Positions 11,546 through 23,260 of a stretch of 64,000 nt of DNA are shown here, in pieces. The translations under genes were made by a program, and so were the position numbers. Source of the DNA: Ulva prolifera (lineage: Eukaryota > Chlorophyta > Ulvophyceae > Ulvales > Ulvaceae). The notes beneath the pieces are model-generated. The model had not been told where the DNA came from and searched no databases. It saw nothing but the letters and a program-made list of their open reading frames with translations. The DNA lies in the NCBI GenBank assembly GCA_023078555.1, contig CM041198.1, forward strand, positions 9,223,836 through 9,287,835. Reading direction: 5' to 3'. Positions within the stretch are counted from its first letter, which is position 1. Each line of letters begins with the position of its first letter.

Positions 11546-14500
11546 TCACTGCTTCGGTGGACCTGTACCCGATTGAACACTCTGGAAAGTGTGGCGCTTG
11601 CCATGCTTCGCATTCCCGGAGGGTGTCACCGCAACCGGACCTTGTTCTGCGTTCATCATTCCGGCAGAGCCACAGCTTGCGCTTGTTTCGTTATTGAACA
11701 TTGTTCCCAATGCGCGAGTGAAAAACTGCATGTTGCCGTCAAGCCAGTCAGCCAGTACAGTGCCTGAGGGGGTGCCAGACACAGCATTCAGCCAGACTGG
11801 ATCTAGAGCCTCGAATGCGCTGATGAACTCATTGACCTTGTCTTGCAGCAGGCTGGACTCGGCCTTTTTATCGACGTGGACTGCTGTGTCTTCGTCCGTG
11901 CTGATTGTTGGGTCTGCGCTGTCGATCGGGAATGCCCTGATCTGTGGATCCAGAGATCTCTGTGTCGCTGGGAGCTGGCCTGATGGCCTTTCTGGCATGA
12001 ACGCGTCAGTGCACTGAGCGCTTGCAGCAGATCCCTTGCTCTCAAACCATTGGCGGACAGCGTCCCTTTGCTGCGTCAAAGCCTGCAGCTTTGCCACATA
12101 CACCTGCACAACAATCGTCCTCAGTGCACTGATGCAATAGCCGTGGTTCGCGAGTGTGCTGCTTGCGACATGGATCACGAGCTCCTGCTACAAGGGCTCA
12201 TAGATGAAGGAGACCAGAAACTGACATTCTTCAGAGGCGACTGGCACGATATCGCATCGATGCTGGTGGTGATGATGAGCAGCAGCCATTCACAGGGACA
12301 CCTAGATCCACCACTAAGGCCATGCTGGGGTGTCAGCTTGCTGTGCACACCTCCTCCTCTTCTGCATCATCATGCTGAAGGATGAATCTGGCATCCTCCA
12401 GCACGCAACGCAGTTTGTGGACCTTGGGATCAGACTGACTTACTGCTGCGCCCCACTCATGTCTGAGGCACCTGTCACATTCATGCACGACGTCTTCAAG
12501 GCCGTTCCGCGCATTGTCCAGCTTTGTCTGCTTCTGATCATGTTCATCCATCTCCTTCTCCTTTGCTGTCCAGGCGTTGATCACTGCAGGGGGTACTTGC
12601 TGCAAATGAAGAGCTTGCAAAGGGCATCTGAACGTCTGCATGCACGGTGAATTCAATGTGAAGGTTGTGGAAGCCCGGGCAGCAACATCGCGGCACAGCT
12701 TGGTGGATCAACCATGTGCCATGACAGCCTCCATGCTCTTGCCAGCATAGCTCAGGCAGGGCTCTGAGATACTGAAGCACAGGGACCAGCAATGCAGGGT
12801 GCTCATGCGTCAGAGGTATGAGAGGACTGGCTGGTAATTGGCACCTGTGTCTGTGGTGCCTGACCCCAAGCAGCCTGCAGTGTTTGCTGCAGCCCACAGG
12901 CGGTGTACACTACTTCAGCACTGTCATGAATACGGACGATTCCGTTTGTGTCCAGACCGCACATCACCTGCCACTGCTTGAACTGGTACCTTGGCCCGTG
13001 TGCTTCAGCATACATCGATGGCATGTTACCCGCCAGCCTCACATACAACGTTCGTGGAGGTCTGGAGCCCTGCAAGCTACTAAGGTGTCAGGCGACAGAC
13101 ATGAATACGCCACTTGAGCTGTTACAGCAAGTGAACATGGCAAGCTGCCAGGCAGCTGTGCAGAATGACGCCAAGGCATCTGAGAAGCTGTACAGCAAGA
13201 AGAGGTCATAGCGTCCCCGAGAGGACCACGCTCATTTCTTCAGATCAGCCAGTCGTCCCAGTCTCGCGAGTGATCACATGCACGCCAAAAGGTGACCGGA
13301 CAAGGCTGTTCAGTCAGCAGGCTTGCTCACAACAGCCACCTCGTACATGCTGTCATGATCATGGACCGGAAATAGGTACTGTGATGAAGTGATATTGCCC
13401 CATTGGACTCTGGAACAGACTCTGTGCCCCTTCCAGAGTCTCTCAAAAGTCGCAACGGTGGTCTGTGCCCTGAAGCATGTGAAGGGCAGCACATATGCAC
13501 AGCCAGAAATTTGCACCTGGCTGCTCCCGGGTCGGTCCTGTTGGTCCAGCGCGGTGTGATCAAGGACCACAAGCTCACCTGAGACCGCCTCCATACCCCT
13601 GTCTGCCGTGAATGCCAGCGCTTTGTCACTGGATTTCGACAAAGCAAGTTGATGACCCGATTTCAGGACCTGGAACGCCCGGACGTCACCGAAAGCAGGC
13701 GTGACATACTGTCCCAGCATCTCAAACGGGTAAATGTCCTTGACGCATGCGATCTGGCCCTTGCACTGTTTGAGCAGCATGGCAGCCCACAGCGCGCAGC
13801 CGCGTGCCACACACTTGTGGTTCATCGTACTGCAAAGAAAGTTGCCGGTGAGAGGAGGCCCATGCATGTGGCATTGCCATGTGGCAGCCTGCTCCAAATG
13901 TATGCAAAGTGCATCCATCTGCACCAAGATCGCGGCAGAAATTCCACACACACCGCCAGTCCATGCATGGAGAAAGTCGTTGCGCAGCTGCTCTGGAATG
14001 CTGATTACCTTTTGGGCTGTCTGGACGACTTCTGTAGCTGGAACACATTCTGAATCACCCGGACCACAGCCGGTGTTCGAGATGCGCCCCCGACTCTCTC
14101 AACGACTTGGACATCGGACGGTTGCACTTGTGCTGTGCGCAGCACGCCCTGCAACGTGTTCTCCACGCGCTCCATCAGACTGGCACACATCTGTTCGAAC
14201 ACATCACGTGTCATGGTCCCACTGCATGGTCACAACGCTGTGTCGCATGCGTATGTATGTACGCCTTGGTACACCATGAAGCGATGAACAATACTGCTCG
14301 TGCCTCACTCAGCTGAAGTTCAGGATTGACTCATTGATCACCTGCTTGATGAGCTCCTGTACATACGTATCCAGCTTTGGGCTCGCATATGGGTACGTAC
14401 AACACAGGCATGATGTACAACGGCACTGCTAGAAGGCGGCATGTTCACAAATGCAAAACGCTGGACATTTGTGAGCAACGAAACTTGGGCATAGAAATCT

Positions 14501-15891
14501 CAAGCTGGTGATGACCAACGATCGCTCCCACCTAGGAGCGTTTGCAACAGCATACAAGCACTGTTAGGCGGGACTGCCTCATGGTATGTACACCAAGCAC
14601 GCGCGCACACCTGAAGTCCTGATCGTTCATGAGGCCATCGATGTGAACGTCTACCTTCTTGCTGCCAGTCAACAGCTCTCGGCACTTGGCCACTTTCAGC
14701 GCCATCTTGGCCAGGGCCCTGGAGTCTTGCTTGATGTCCAGCCCACTGGTATTGGAAAACTCACCGGCAAAATGGCTGACCAGCAGTGCATCCATGTCAT
14801 GGCCGCCGACATCGTCCCAGGAATGTGCCAAAATTTGAATTGTTGTTTTGGTGAAGGCGGCAATGCAAGCCTGCAAAGATGTTTCTACTTGCATGTTTGG
14901 TCGAAACACCGGAAGCCGTTTGGATGGTACAAACAGTTAATTTGCGTTCCTCATGTACAAGCTTGGCGTCTAGATTGCTTGTGCTCAACAGGTCAAAGCA
15001 TGGCTCCGTTCGCAGGCAACAACGGTGCAAGGAATTACTTCAGCAATGCTCTACCTTGTGTGATAGGATGTGGCACTGATTTTACGTGTGCATTGAGGTT
15101 GTGATGTGCAGGCCATGGTGAAGCTAGCCATGATGATGACAATTGCAAGAGTGCAGTGCAATTTTGACGAGTCGGGCTTTGAAGTCCACTACTCTGGCAA
15201 AGAAAAGCAGCAATTGACTGAAACCGCCAGAGACGCATGTGTTTCGGACCTGGGTCGCCGAATGTCCGACGTCAACGAATGCAACAATTTTGGGCTTTTC
15301 ATCTGGAAGATTTCGCTTGGCAGAGCCCCAGCACAGCGCAGTGGCTGTGAGCTCATGAATCAGGCTGACACCTGACAGACCAGCCACCTGTGCTGCAGCA
15401 AGCATGCTCTCCCGCTCTGCTTGCCTGTAGAAGCAAGGAATAGACAACACGTGCTTCGTGATCTCGGAGCCAGCCTTCGCTGCAGCAGTCCTGCTCAGCT
15501 GCTTGAGCACGCTCGCCATGACTTGCTCAGGCCTCAGCAGCAGCGGTGGACATGAGGTGCCTGTGGGCGCTGGGATGGAGATCAAGCAGCGCCCTTGCTG
15601 GTCTTTTCCGCCATCCCTGATGTCGTACAGCAGCATGCCTTCTTCGTGCCTCTGGATCTCCGTGTAAGTCCGGCCGATGAGCCTCTTGACTTGCATGACT
15701 GTGCTCCTGGGCTGTGTTGCATACCTGCTCGAGGACTTCAGCCCGACCGTGCGCGCTGTTTTGCCATAGTACATTGCTGTTGGAGTCTCTCGTTGGCCGT
15801 CAAAGTTGAGGACCACGTCCACAGCTGTCCCGCGTGCCAGAGCCACACATGAGGTGGCATTTCCGACATCAATCCCAACAGACACCGCCAT
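11546..15891 (-). CDS. HSP110/HSP70-14-type chaperone, at least seven exons
   Basis: HSP110 proteins act as nucleotide-exchange factors and holdases for HSP70 in the cytosol. Resolved exons on the minus strand: 15891-15250 (214 codons, starting MAVSVGIDVGNATSCVALARG), 14870-14611, 14221-14009, 13829-13331, one from 13069 to about 12903, 12599-12351, and 12103-11546. Junctions I could compute are in phase: each joined AG+T codon restores Ser, and acceptors end in GCAG. Motifs: KRLIGR, IHELTATAL, FVDVGHSATQ, ERVGGASRTPAV, and CVARGCALWAAML, which resembles the SECVSRGCALQCA region of plant HSP70-14/15. The substrate-binding beta domain follows (DTNGIVRIHDSAEV), then an acidic, charged helical lid (AKEKEMDEHD) and a C-terminal segment from 12103. 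The end of exon 5 is the least certain boundary. The gene lies head-to-head with the HSP70 at 16999. Confidence 0.9.
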
Positions 15892-16998
15892 GCCGATGGC
15901 CTGAAGCAGTCACAGGTGATTAATTATGACAATGACGGAGTCGAGAGAAGAGATTTGTGAGCAGGACTAAGTGATATGGATTTGGCAGAGATTTGGATTG
16001 CTGACATGAGAATTGATTTTGAAGCTACAGATAGCCACGATTCGAGTTGGCCAAATCGAAGTGAATCTCCGAGGCACGCAACAAAAAGTGTCCTTGATAC
16101 GGCAGGTTTTGGTAGTCGCTATGCATGAGATCGAGATGCGGTGAAAGCAGCTGACCACAGTTGGCCTTCAGGACAACATCAATGAGTCTGCACAGAAGCA
16201 TGAGCAGTGACAGGATCGTTGCATGTTCCACTTGAGGGTCATATATGTTTCGTTCGTCCTGAGACCGGGACTAGGTCAGCCTTGATCGGCGACCCTGACT
16301 TTTTGGTCTGGAGACAAACAAACGCCGCATACGTGTTGCTGAGCGGGCGGATATCTTTTACTTGGGCTCACGCGGAGCGACTGGTTCGCATAGGAATCAC
16401 GATGTGATATGCTGCAAGAATTGATGACAAACAGTTCCAGCATTCATTGGTGGTGGATCGCACGAGCGTGTCACCGTCTCGATCGCGAGTGCTACTGAGG
16501 CGGTGGGCAAGGGCAAGGCACGCACGCGTTTTAAAAGGTGAGCATGAGGTCCAAAGAAGCAAAGTTACACACGGCAGGAGCCACGACGGCAATGTCTGAG
16601 CTGTTGCGTCCGATGCTGTTGCGTCCGACAACGACGCTCGCAAAAATGGCTGTGCCAGAACGGCCTGGATCTGATTGCAGGGCTCGGGAGATATCGGCGC
16701 AAGCTCGCACAAGTGACTAGAGACAAATATTGATATCAGCGGCCACGCTGGAGACAATATTGCAGTCTGCGATACACGCGCCTATTATCGCAGGGCGACA
16801 AGGACAGGCGCACGGAGACATTCAGACGTCCACGAATCATGCAGATTGCTTCGGAGAACACGGACAGCATTACCATTCTCTCTACTCAAGAAAGCGTTTT
16901 CTGAATATGGCATCGCATGAACTCCTCTTCAGACACACGGCAAGCACAGCGTTGAAGGATATCGATTTGCCACATCGATTTGCCACAACGTTGACGTG
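15892..16998. promoter_or_regulatory. Shared upstream region of the divergent HSP110 and HSP70 genes
   Basis: These 1.1 kb separate the start codons of two outward-facing chaperone genes, so both promoters and 5' UTRs must lie here. No perfect heat-shock element (three alternating nGAAn blocks) was seen. A loose GAA/TTC cluster lies at about 16889-16910 (CAAGAAAGCGTTTTCTGAAT). A direct repeat, ATCGATTTGCCACA followed by a near copy, sits just before the HSP70 start (16970-16990). Confidence 0.5.
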
Positions 16999-19900
16999 AT
17001 GCCCGCGATCGGCATTGACCTCGGGACCACCCATTGCTGTGTTGGCATATGGAAAGAGGACGCGGACACAGATGAAGATGATCGTGTTGAGATCATCATC
17101 AATGACCTTGGGAAACGCGTCACTCCGTCGTGCGTTGCGTTCACAGCCACCGAGCGGGTTGTCGGGGCACTCGCGAAAGCACAAGCACGTCACAACCCAA
17201 AGAACACGTGCGATCCTCCCACGGTCGCTGTGAAGTGCGATTTGCACAGGCATGTGGCTCGCACGAGGTGCTGCATCAAGATGTGTGAGCCCACGTTGGG
17301 GGTGGGGCCCTGACATGTATGCTGGAGCTGTTTACTACAAGGCCGAACACGAGGAAGCAGGTCCCACCGCAGGTCCTGCAAGCAGCACAAGAACAGGAAC
17401 ACGGCATAAGCACGACACAGCTACGCCGTAGCACAGAGCATTCAGCCGCTCAACTCAAGCCCCATGCGAGCACCCGCACCCAGCATGCACCCAACTCTGC
17501 CGGAGCTGTACCGCATGCGTGTGCAGCTGATGTCTGCTGGCAACGACTACCAGACAACTGATTCATGGCTCTATCATGACCAGGCGCCCATGTGTGGCCA
17601 TTTGCAAACCCGCAGTGATCAGTTGACCTGCCTGCATTTGTCGTGGCTCTGCCATGAGGTTGGCAGCACAGTGCATGGCTGGAATTGCGTCGATGATTGT
17701 TGAAACTCACAGCAGAATTTCTGTGTGTATCACATGAACAGTTGATGTTCCTCGCACAGAGTCATCATCGCGGCTGGTCTTGGAATTACAGCATGGGTCT
17801 GTGCAACATGACATGCCACGGTGGCTGCCACGGTGGTAGTCATGTCTCCCGCTAACAAGGGGTCTCCCGGGTACCCAGCCGACACTAAATCATAGACAGG
17901 ATGGGCCGGCCCGGCAGGCTCGAGCAGTTGCTCTGGGCAGGTCTGGCTCGTCCACTACAGACTATTCAGATGCTGCCTCCAGAACTGTTCAAGCATCGTT
18001 GTATGCCCATTTGATTGCTATTGATGCCTGGCATGGTGCTGGCAGCGATATCGATGCAACCATGCAAGTGACCGTTCACGTAGCTACTATAGGCGTCAAG
18101 ACTGTCGCTGCGTAAAGTCGCTGCCGTGCATGAATTGATGCAACTCATGTAGCACACAGATTTAATGGCTAGGTTGTGTATCAGTGTGGTGCACAGCATA
18201 CAAATCGTATTTTGGGAGTACGGCTTCCTGTGAGCGCAGTTGACAGTACCTTCACATCACGGGCTGCATTGCAGCTTTCGACAGGGTTGGTACAGAATTT
18301 CACCCACATCTCATATCTATGGCGCGTTGCTTGCGCACAGAGGCTTTACACTGTACACGCATCGTATGCGTGATGCCATCGCAGCGGGTCATTCAACACG
18401 GACGTGCGTGAGGCTGCAGCCACGTTGTATCTGAGCACGCATGTCAAGGCGTGCATCAGGAAACGTGATGTGATGTTGCAATGGTGCCAAATTTACCACT
18501 ACCACGGCTGCCTTACAGGCGATGTGTGCCTCGCAGCCCAATTCCTGCAGTAGCATCGCCGCTCATAGTCGCTTTCACTTTCTATTGCAGTGTATTTCAT
18601 CGTCGTTTGTATGCGAAACTATTGCACTGGTACAGGAAGAAAACGACAACACACCGTGATCAAATGCCCTGCATCAAGGGCCGCAGAGGTATTACTGAAA
18701 TAGCTAGCTGTCCATTTCATTGCACAAACACGAAGGTTCACACAGTATCCACCCAAACAAGATTTGGAATCTGATCATCACTGAATCATCACTGCGGAGT
18801 GAGAACATGCCTCAGCAACATGACTGCAATCATCAGCGGTGCATGTGCGATGCGCCTGTTTTGTCTGAGTAGGACTCTACTACATAGGCAAAGGCACAGG
18901 AAAACGACCTCTGCAGGGTCATGGATTTGTGCTCTGTGGCTGTGTAAATACCACGGAGCTCCGACTCGGTATGCCAGCCGAGACAAAGCCTAGGCCTATT
19001 ATCATGCACTCAGCATGCAGCACCTGATGCCGAAACTTGGTACTCGTGGTGCCTGTCATATGTGCATCAGCATGCTTGACAATCAGAGCTGTATGTTCTC
19101 AAGTGCCAGAGTGGTCAGCTCGGGTGTGCTGTGTGAATGCCGCAGATGTGCCGTTCTGCGCGCCAGGCGAGACAAAGCCTATTATCATGCACTGAGCATT
19201 CAGCACCTGATACTGAAACTTGGTACTCGTGGTGCCTGTCATGTGTGCATCAGCATACTTGACAATCAGAGCTGTATGTTCTTAAGTTCCAGAGTGGTCA
19301 GCTCGGGTGTGCTGCGTGAATGCCGCAGATGTGCCGTTCTGCGCGCCAGGCGAGACAAAGCCTATTATCATGCACTGAGCATTCAGCACCTGATGCTGAA
19401 ACTTGGTACTCGTGGTGCCTGTCATGTGTGCATCAGCATACTTGACAATCAGAGCTGTATGTTCTCAAGTTCCAGAGTGGTCAGCTCGGGTGTGCTGCGT
19501 GAATGCCGCAGATGTGCCGTTCTGCGCGCCAGGCGAGACAAAGCCTATTATCATGCACTGAGCATTCAGCACCTGATGCTGAAACTTGGTACTCGTGGTG
19601 CCTGTCATGTGTGCATCAGCATACTTGACAATCAGAGCTGTATGTTCTCAAGTTCCAGAGTGGTCAGCTCGGGTGTGCTGCGTGAATGCCGCAGATGTGC
19701 CGTTCTGCGCGCCAGGCGAGACAAAGCCTATTATCATGCACTGAGCATTCAGCACCTGATGCTGAAACTTGGTACTCGTGGTGCCTGTCATGTGTGCATC
19801 AGCATACTTGACAATCAGAGCTGTATGTTCTCAAGTTCCAGAGTGGTCAGCTCGGGTGTGCTGCGTGAATGCCGCAGATGTGCCGTTCTGCGCGCCAGGC

Positions 19901-22900
19901 GAGACAAAGCCTATTATCATGCACTGAGCATTCAGCACCTGATGCTGAAACTTGGTACTCGTGGTGCCTGTCATATGTGCATCAGCATACTTGACAATCA
20001 GAGCTGTATGTTCTCAAGCGCCAGAGTGGTCAGCTCGGGTGTGCTGTGTGAATGCCGCAGATGTGCCGTTCTGCGCGCCAGGCGAGACATAGCCTATTAT
20101 CATGCACTCAGCATGCAGCACCTGATGCTGAGACTCGGTACTCGTGGTGCCTGTCATATGTGCATCAGCATACTTGACAATCAGAGCTGTATGTTCTCAA
20201 GTGCCAGAGTGGTCAGCTCGGGTGTGCTGTGTGAATGCCGCAGATGTGCCGTTCTGCGCGCCAGGCGAGACATAGCCTACTATCATGCACTCAGCATGCA
20301 GCACCTGATGCTGAAACTCGGTACTCGTGGTCATATGCAGACATGCTTGGGCTTCAAAACATGAAACAAGAATACCTTCACAGGCGGTACATGATTCTGG
20401 GCTCGCTCAGGTTGCAACACTTGGCACCAGTGCTTACTGGTCAAATGAGAGGGTAGCAGCTTCGCCACGTATTCTATTGGAGAGCTGCGCAACAAGGTGC
20501 TCCTGCGTTTCTGTGGCAGGTGTTCTTGTGCAATGTGTGTCAGCTGCTGTGGGCAAGTGAATTTTGCAGAGTTCTTCCTAATACATGTCAGTCATTCCAG
20601 TTGCAACAAGTCAACGAAATCTCTGCGACAATTAGGTGCATTCTACAAACGGGCAAAGGACTGCAGCTCGCAGTGACATCGCTGAAGCGTCCACAGCCTT
20701 GGTGGGTCCACCACAAGTGCAGCAAGTGGTATCTTATATTACTTAGACACTACAATTAACCTGTAGCAACTGCTCCAGCGAAGGCAGTTCAGATGCAGCT
20801 GCGTTCGCAGTGTTTTGCACTGGGCTGGGATCGAATGACCCACTCATGTGAACAACGGCATCCATGGGCTAAAGAATCGCGCTCAGGATGTGACATACAA
20901 ACTTTGGTGCATAGTACCGGTCGAAAGCTTGCTCGTCCGGATAACGGAAGGTGGCAAAACGGGCGCACGTGAAGGTCGAGCTCCGAACATAAAACACACA
21001 CTTCGCGCCGGTTGGCGGGAGAGCAGTTTATGATATGTCAACGATGCATTATCGGGAAGACAGTCAAGCGCGGCAGCGACTTTATGGAGCGACAGTCCTG
21101 ACGCCTACGTGCACGGGCAATTGCAGGTTGCATCGATGCCGCTGCCAGCACCATACCCAGCATCAATAGCAATCACAATGTCATACCATGATGCTTGAAG
21201 AGTTCTGGAGGCAGCAGCTGTATAGTCTGTGGTGGACGAACCAGACCTGCCCAGAGCAACTGCTCGAGCCTGCCGGGCCGGCCCATCATGTACATGATTT
21301 AGTGTCGGCTGGGTACCCGGGAGACCCCCTGTTAGCGGGAGACATAACTGACGGTGGCTGCCACGGTGGCTGCCACGGTGGCTGCCTGGCCAAGATCAGG
21401 GGACATGTCGTCACTCAGCATCACTCAGTGCTGCGGAGCTATACCATTGTGATGGAACAAGCAGTGGCCTGGGCGCACCAATGGATTAAAGATGTCTTGC
21501 CTGACAACACGACGTACATCAGCCCTCCCCCTTCCGCCTTGTCAATTGGCCTGAGCTGCCCCTCCAGAGCCTGCATGTGCAGCTGGTAGTGCAGCTTTTC
21601 GAGTTTATGCAGAGTGCACAGTGCAAAACGGCTGATCGGGCGCAAGTTCTCGGACGACGTCGTGAAAGAGGACATCAAGGCCTGGCCGTTTGATGTTGTC
21701 AGAGGACCCCAAGGCGATCCCAGGATCAGAGTCAAGCAAGGAGCAGCGACGGTGCAGCTGGCGCCTCAGCAGATCTCTGCCATACTGCTGCAAAAGATGA
21801 AGGACATCGCAGAAGACTTTGTGGACGAGGAGGTCACGCAAGCTGTGATCACGGTGCCTGCTTACTTCACCGATGCCCAGCGGTCAGCCACCAAGGAGGC
21901 GGCAGAGATTGCTGGCCTCGAGGTTCTGCGCATCATCAACGAGCCCATGGCGGCAGCGCTCACCTACGGCTTTGACAGCACCAGCCACAGTGACGGCACG
22001 GTGCTGATCTTTGACCTCGGTGGCGGCACGTGCGACGTGTGCATTCTCGAGATCGCCGGAGGCTCATTCGAGGTGATTGCTGTGAAAGGCGACACCCACC
22101 TGGGTGGAGAGGACATCGACAAGCGGCTGGTGCAGCACCTGCTCAAGGTGCTCTCTGCCTCTGAGTGAACGGTTCAAAAAGTTATACTGTGCCGCATGTG
22201 TTCCTGGTGCATGCTGGCGCTCCCAGCAGGATGCTGCCAGCACACAACCGCGGGTCGAAGGTGCGTTGGCAGAGGCAAGTGCACTGCTTGATATGTTGGT
22301 GTGTGTTGGGTTCCTGTTAGCAGGCCAGGCAGCAGGAGAAACGGACGAATCGTAGCAGAAGCATGTAAGCTGTACGATCGCAGCAAACGGCCAGTGTTGT
22401 ATAGCCATGCCTCTGGGTGTTCATGCACAGAATCGCTGGTGCAGGTGATCCAAGACAAACATGGCATGGACCTATCTGGGAACGAGAAAGCCCGCGGCCG
22501 GCTGTATGGCGTGGCTGAAGAAGCAAAGCACACACTCTCAGCCAGCGAGGTGGCACCGATCGACGTGGACAGCCTGCTCAACGGTGGTGACTTCCAGACA
22601 AGACTGAGCCGTTCAACACTGGAGCACACCTGCGCAGACCTCTTCGAGCGCGCCATCGCCCTCGTTGTATCATGCCTGGAGGACGCCGGGCTGGAGGCTG
22701 AGGGCATCGACGAGGTGGTGCTGGTCGGCGGCTCCACCCGCATCCCCAAAGTGCAGGCGCTGCTGCGGCAGGTATTCGAGGGGAAGGCGCTGAACAAGCG
22801 CATCAACCCGGACGAGGCGGTGGCGTACGGCGCGGCGGTGCAGGCCGCGATGCTGGCGGAGCGCCGGCCGCGGCAGCTTCGGCAGCTGGCGGTGCAGGAC

Positions 22901-23260
22901 GTGACGCCTCTGTCGCTCGGCATCGGCCTGCATGATGACACGGTGTCGGTCGTGATTCCCAGGAACTCCCAGACGCCCGCCAGTGTGACCCGACGCAACT
23001 TTGTAATCCCTGCGGGCTGCTCAGGCGTGGCGATTCCTGTATATGAGGGGGAAGAGAGGCTTGCCAGGAAGAGCAACTTCCTGGGGGAGTTCTCGCTGGT
23101 CGGTCTGCCCAGGTCCGGCGTGGGGTCAAGCCAGGTCGAGGTGACGTTTGAGATTGATGCCAACGGGATTCTGGCTGTGAAGGCGATGCACAGGGGCAGT
23201 GGCAGATGGCGGCAGGTCAGAGTTGCGCACAGGAAGCGTGCAGTGACTGGTGGAGACTGA
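16999..23260 (+). CDS. HSP70 chaperone without a lid (exons 16999-17207, 21613-22147, 22445-23260)
   Basis: Three exons give a 519-aa product. Exon 1 starts at ATG 16999 with phosphate-1 motif [16 protein letters not shown] and ends after NPKN plus two bases at AC/GTGCGA. Exon 2 opens after TATGCAG and restores the Thr codon, reading [15 protein letters not shown]. It carries [14 protein letters not shown] and [10 protein letters not shown]. Exon 3 opens after GTGCAG and carries [14 protein letters not shown] and [17 protein letters not shown], then [10 protein letters not shown] and the substrate-binding beta domain with [12 protein letters not shown]. All three phases agree. The protein stops about 25 residues later, so the ~110-residue helical lid is missing compared with ordinary ~640-aa HSP70s. 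Intron 1 is 4.4 kb and holds the 17815-21385 element; intron 2 is 297 bp. An unseen 3' exon could restore a lid, but no lid-like ORF follows. Confidence 0.92.
17815..21385. mobile_element. 3.6-kb element with ~320-bp terminal inverted repeats, inside HSP70 intron 1
   Basis: Left arm 17815-18130 is the inverted counterpart of right arm 21068-21385. Both contain, in mirrored order, CTCCCGCTAAC, GGTCTCCCGGGTACCCAGCC, GGGCCGGCCCGGCAGGCTCG, AGCAGTTGCTCTGGGCAGG and TGATTGCTATTGATGC. I judge identity as clearly high but not perfect. The outer ends carry repeated CCACGGTGGCTG words. The interior holds a 183-bp satellite and no recognisable transposase, so this looks like a non-autonomous fold-back element. 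No target duplication could be fixed with confidence. Confidence 0.8.
19016..20335 (+). repeat. 183-bp tandem repeat, seven full copies, open in frame
   Basis: Landmark CACCTGATG-type starts recur every 183 bp at 19021, 19204, 19387, 19570, 19753, 19936, 20119 and 20302 (the last partial). Copies are nearly identical. Because 183 is a multiple of three, one frame stays open through the array and yields a 449-aa ORF (19015-20364) made of a 61-residue repeat. Each repeat has Cys pairs (CHMC or CHVC, then C, then CECRRC or ECRRC) and a basic stretch RARRD. No transcript or start context supports a real protein, so it is listed as a repeat. Confidence 0.92.
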
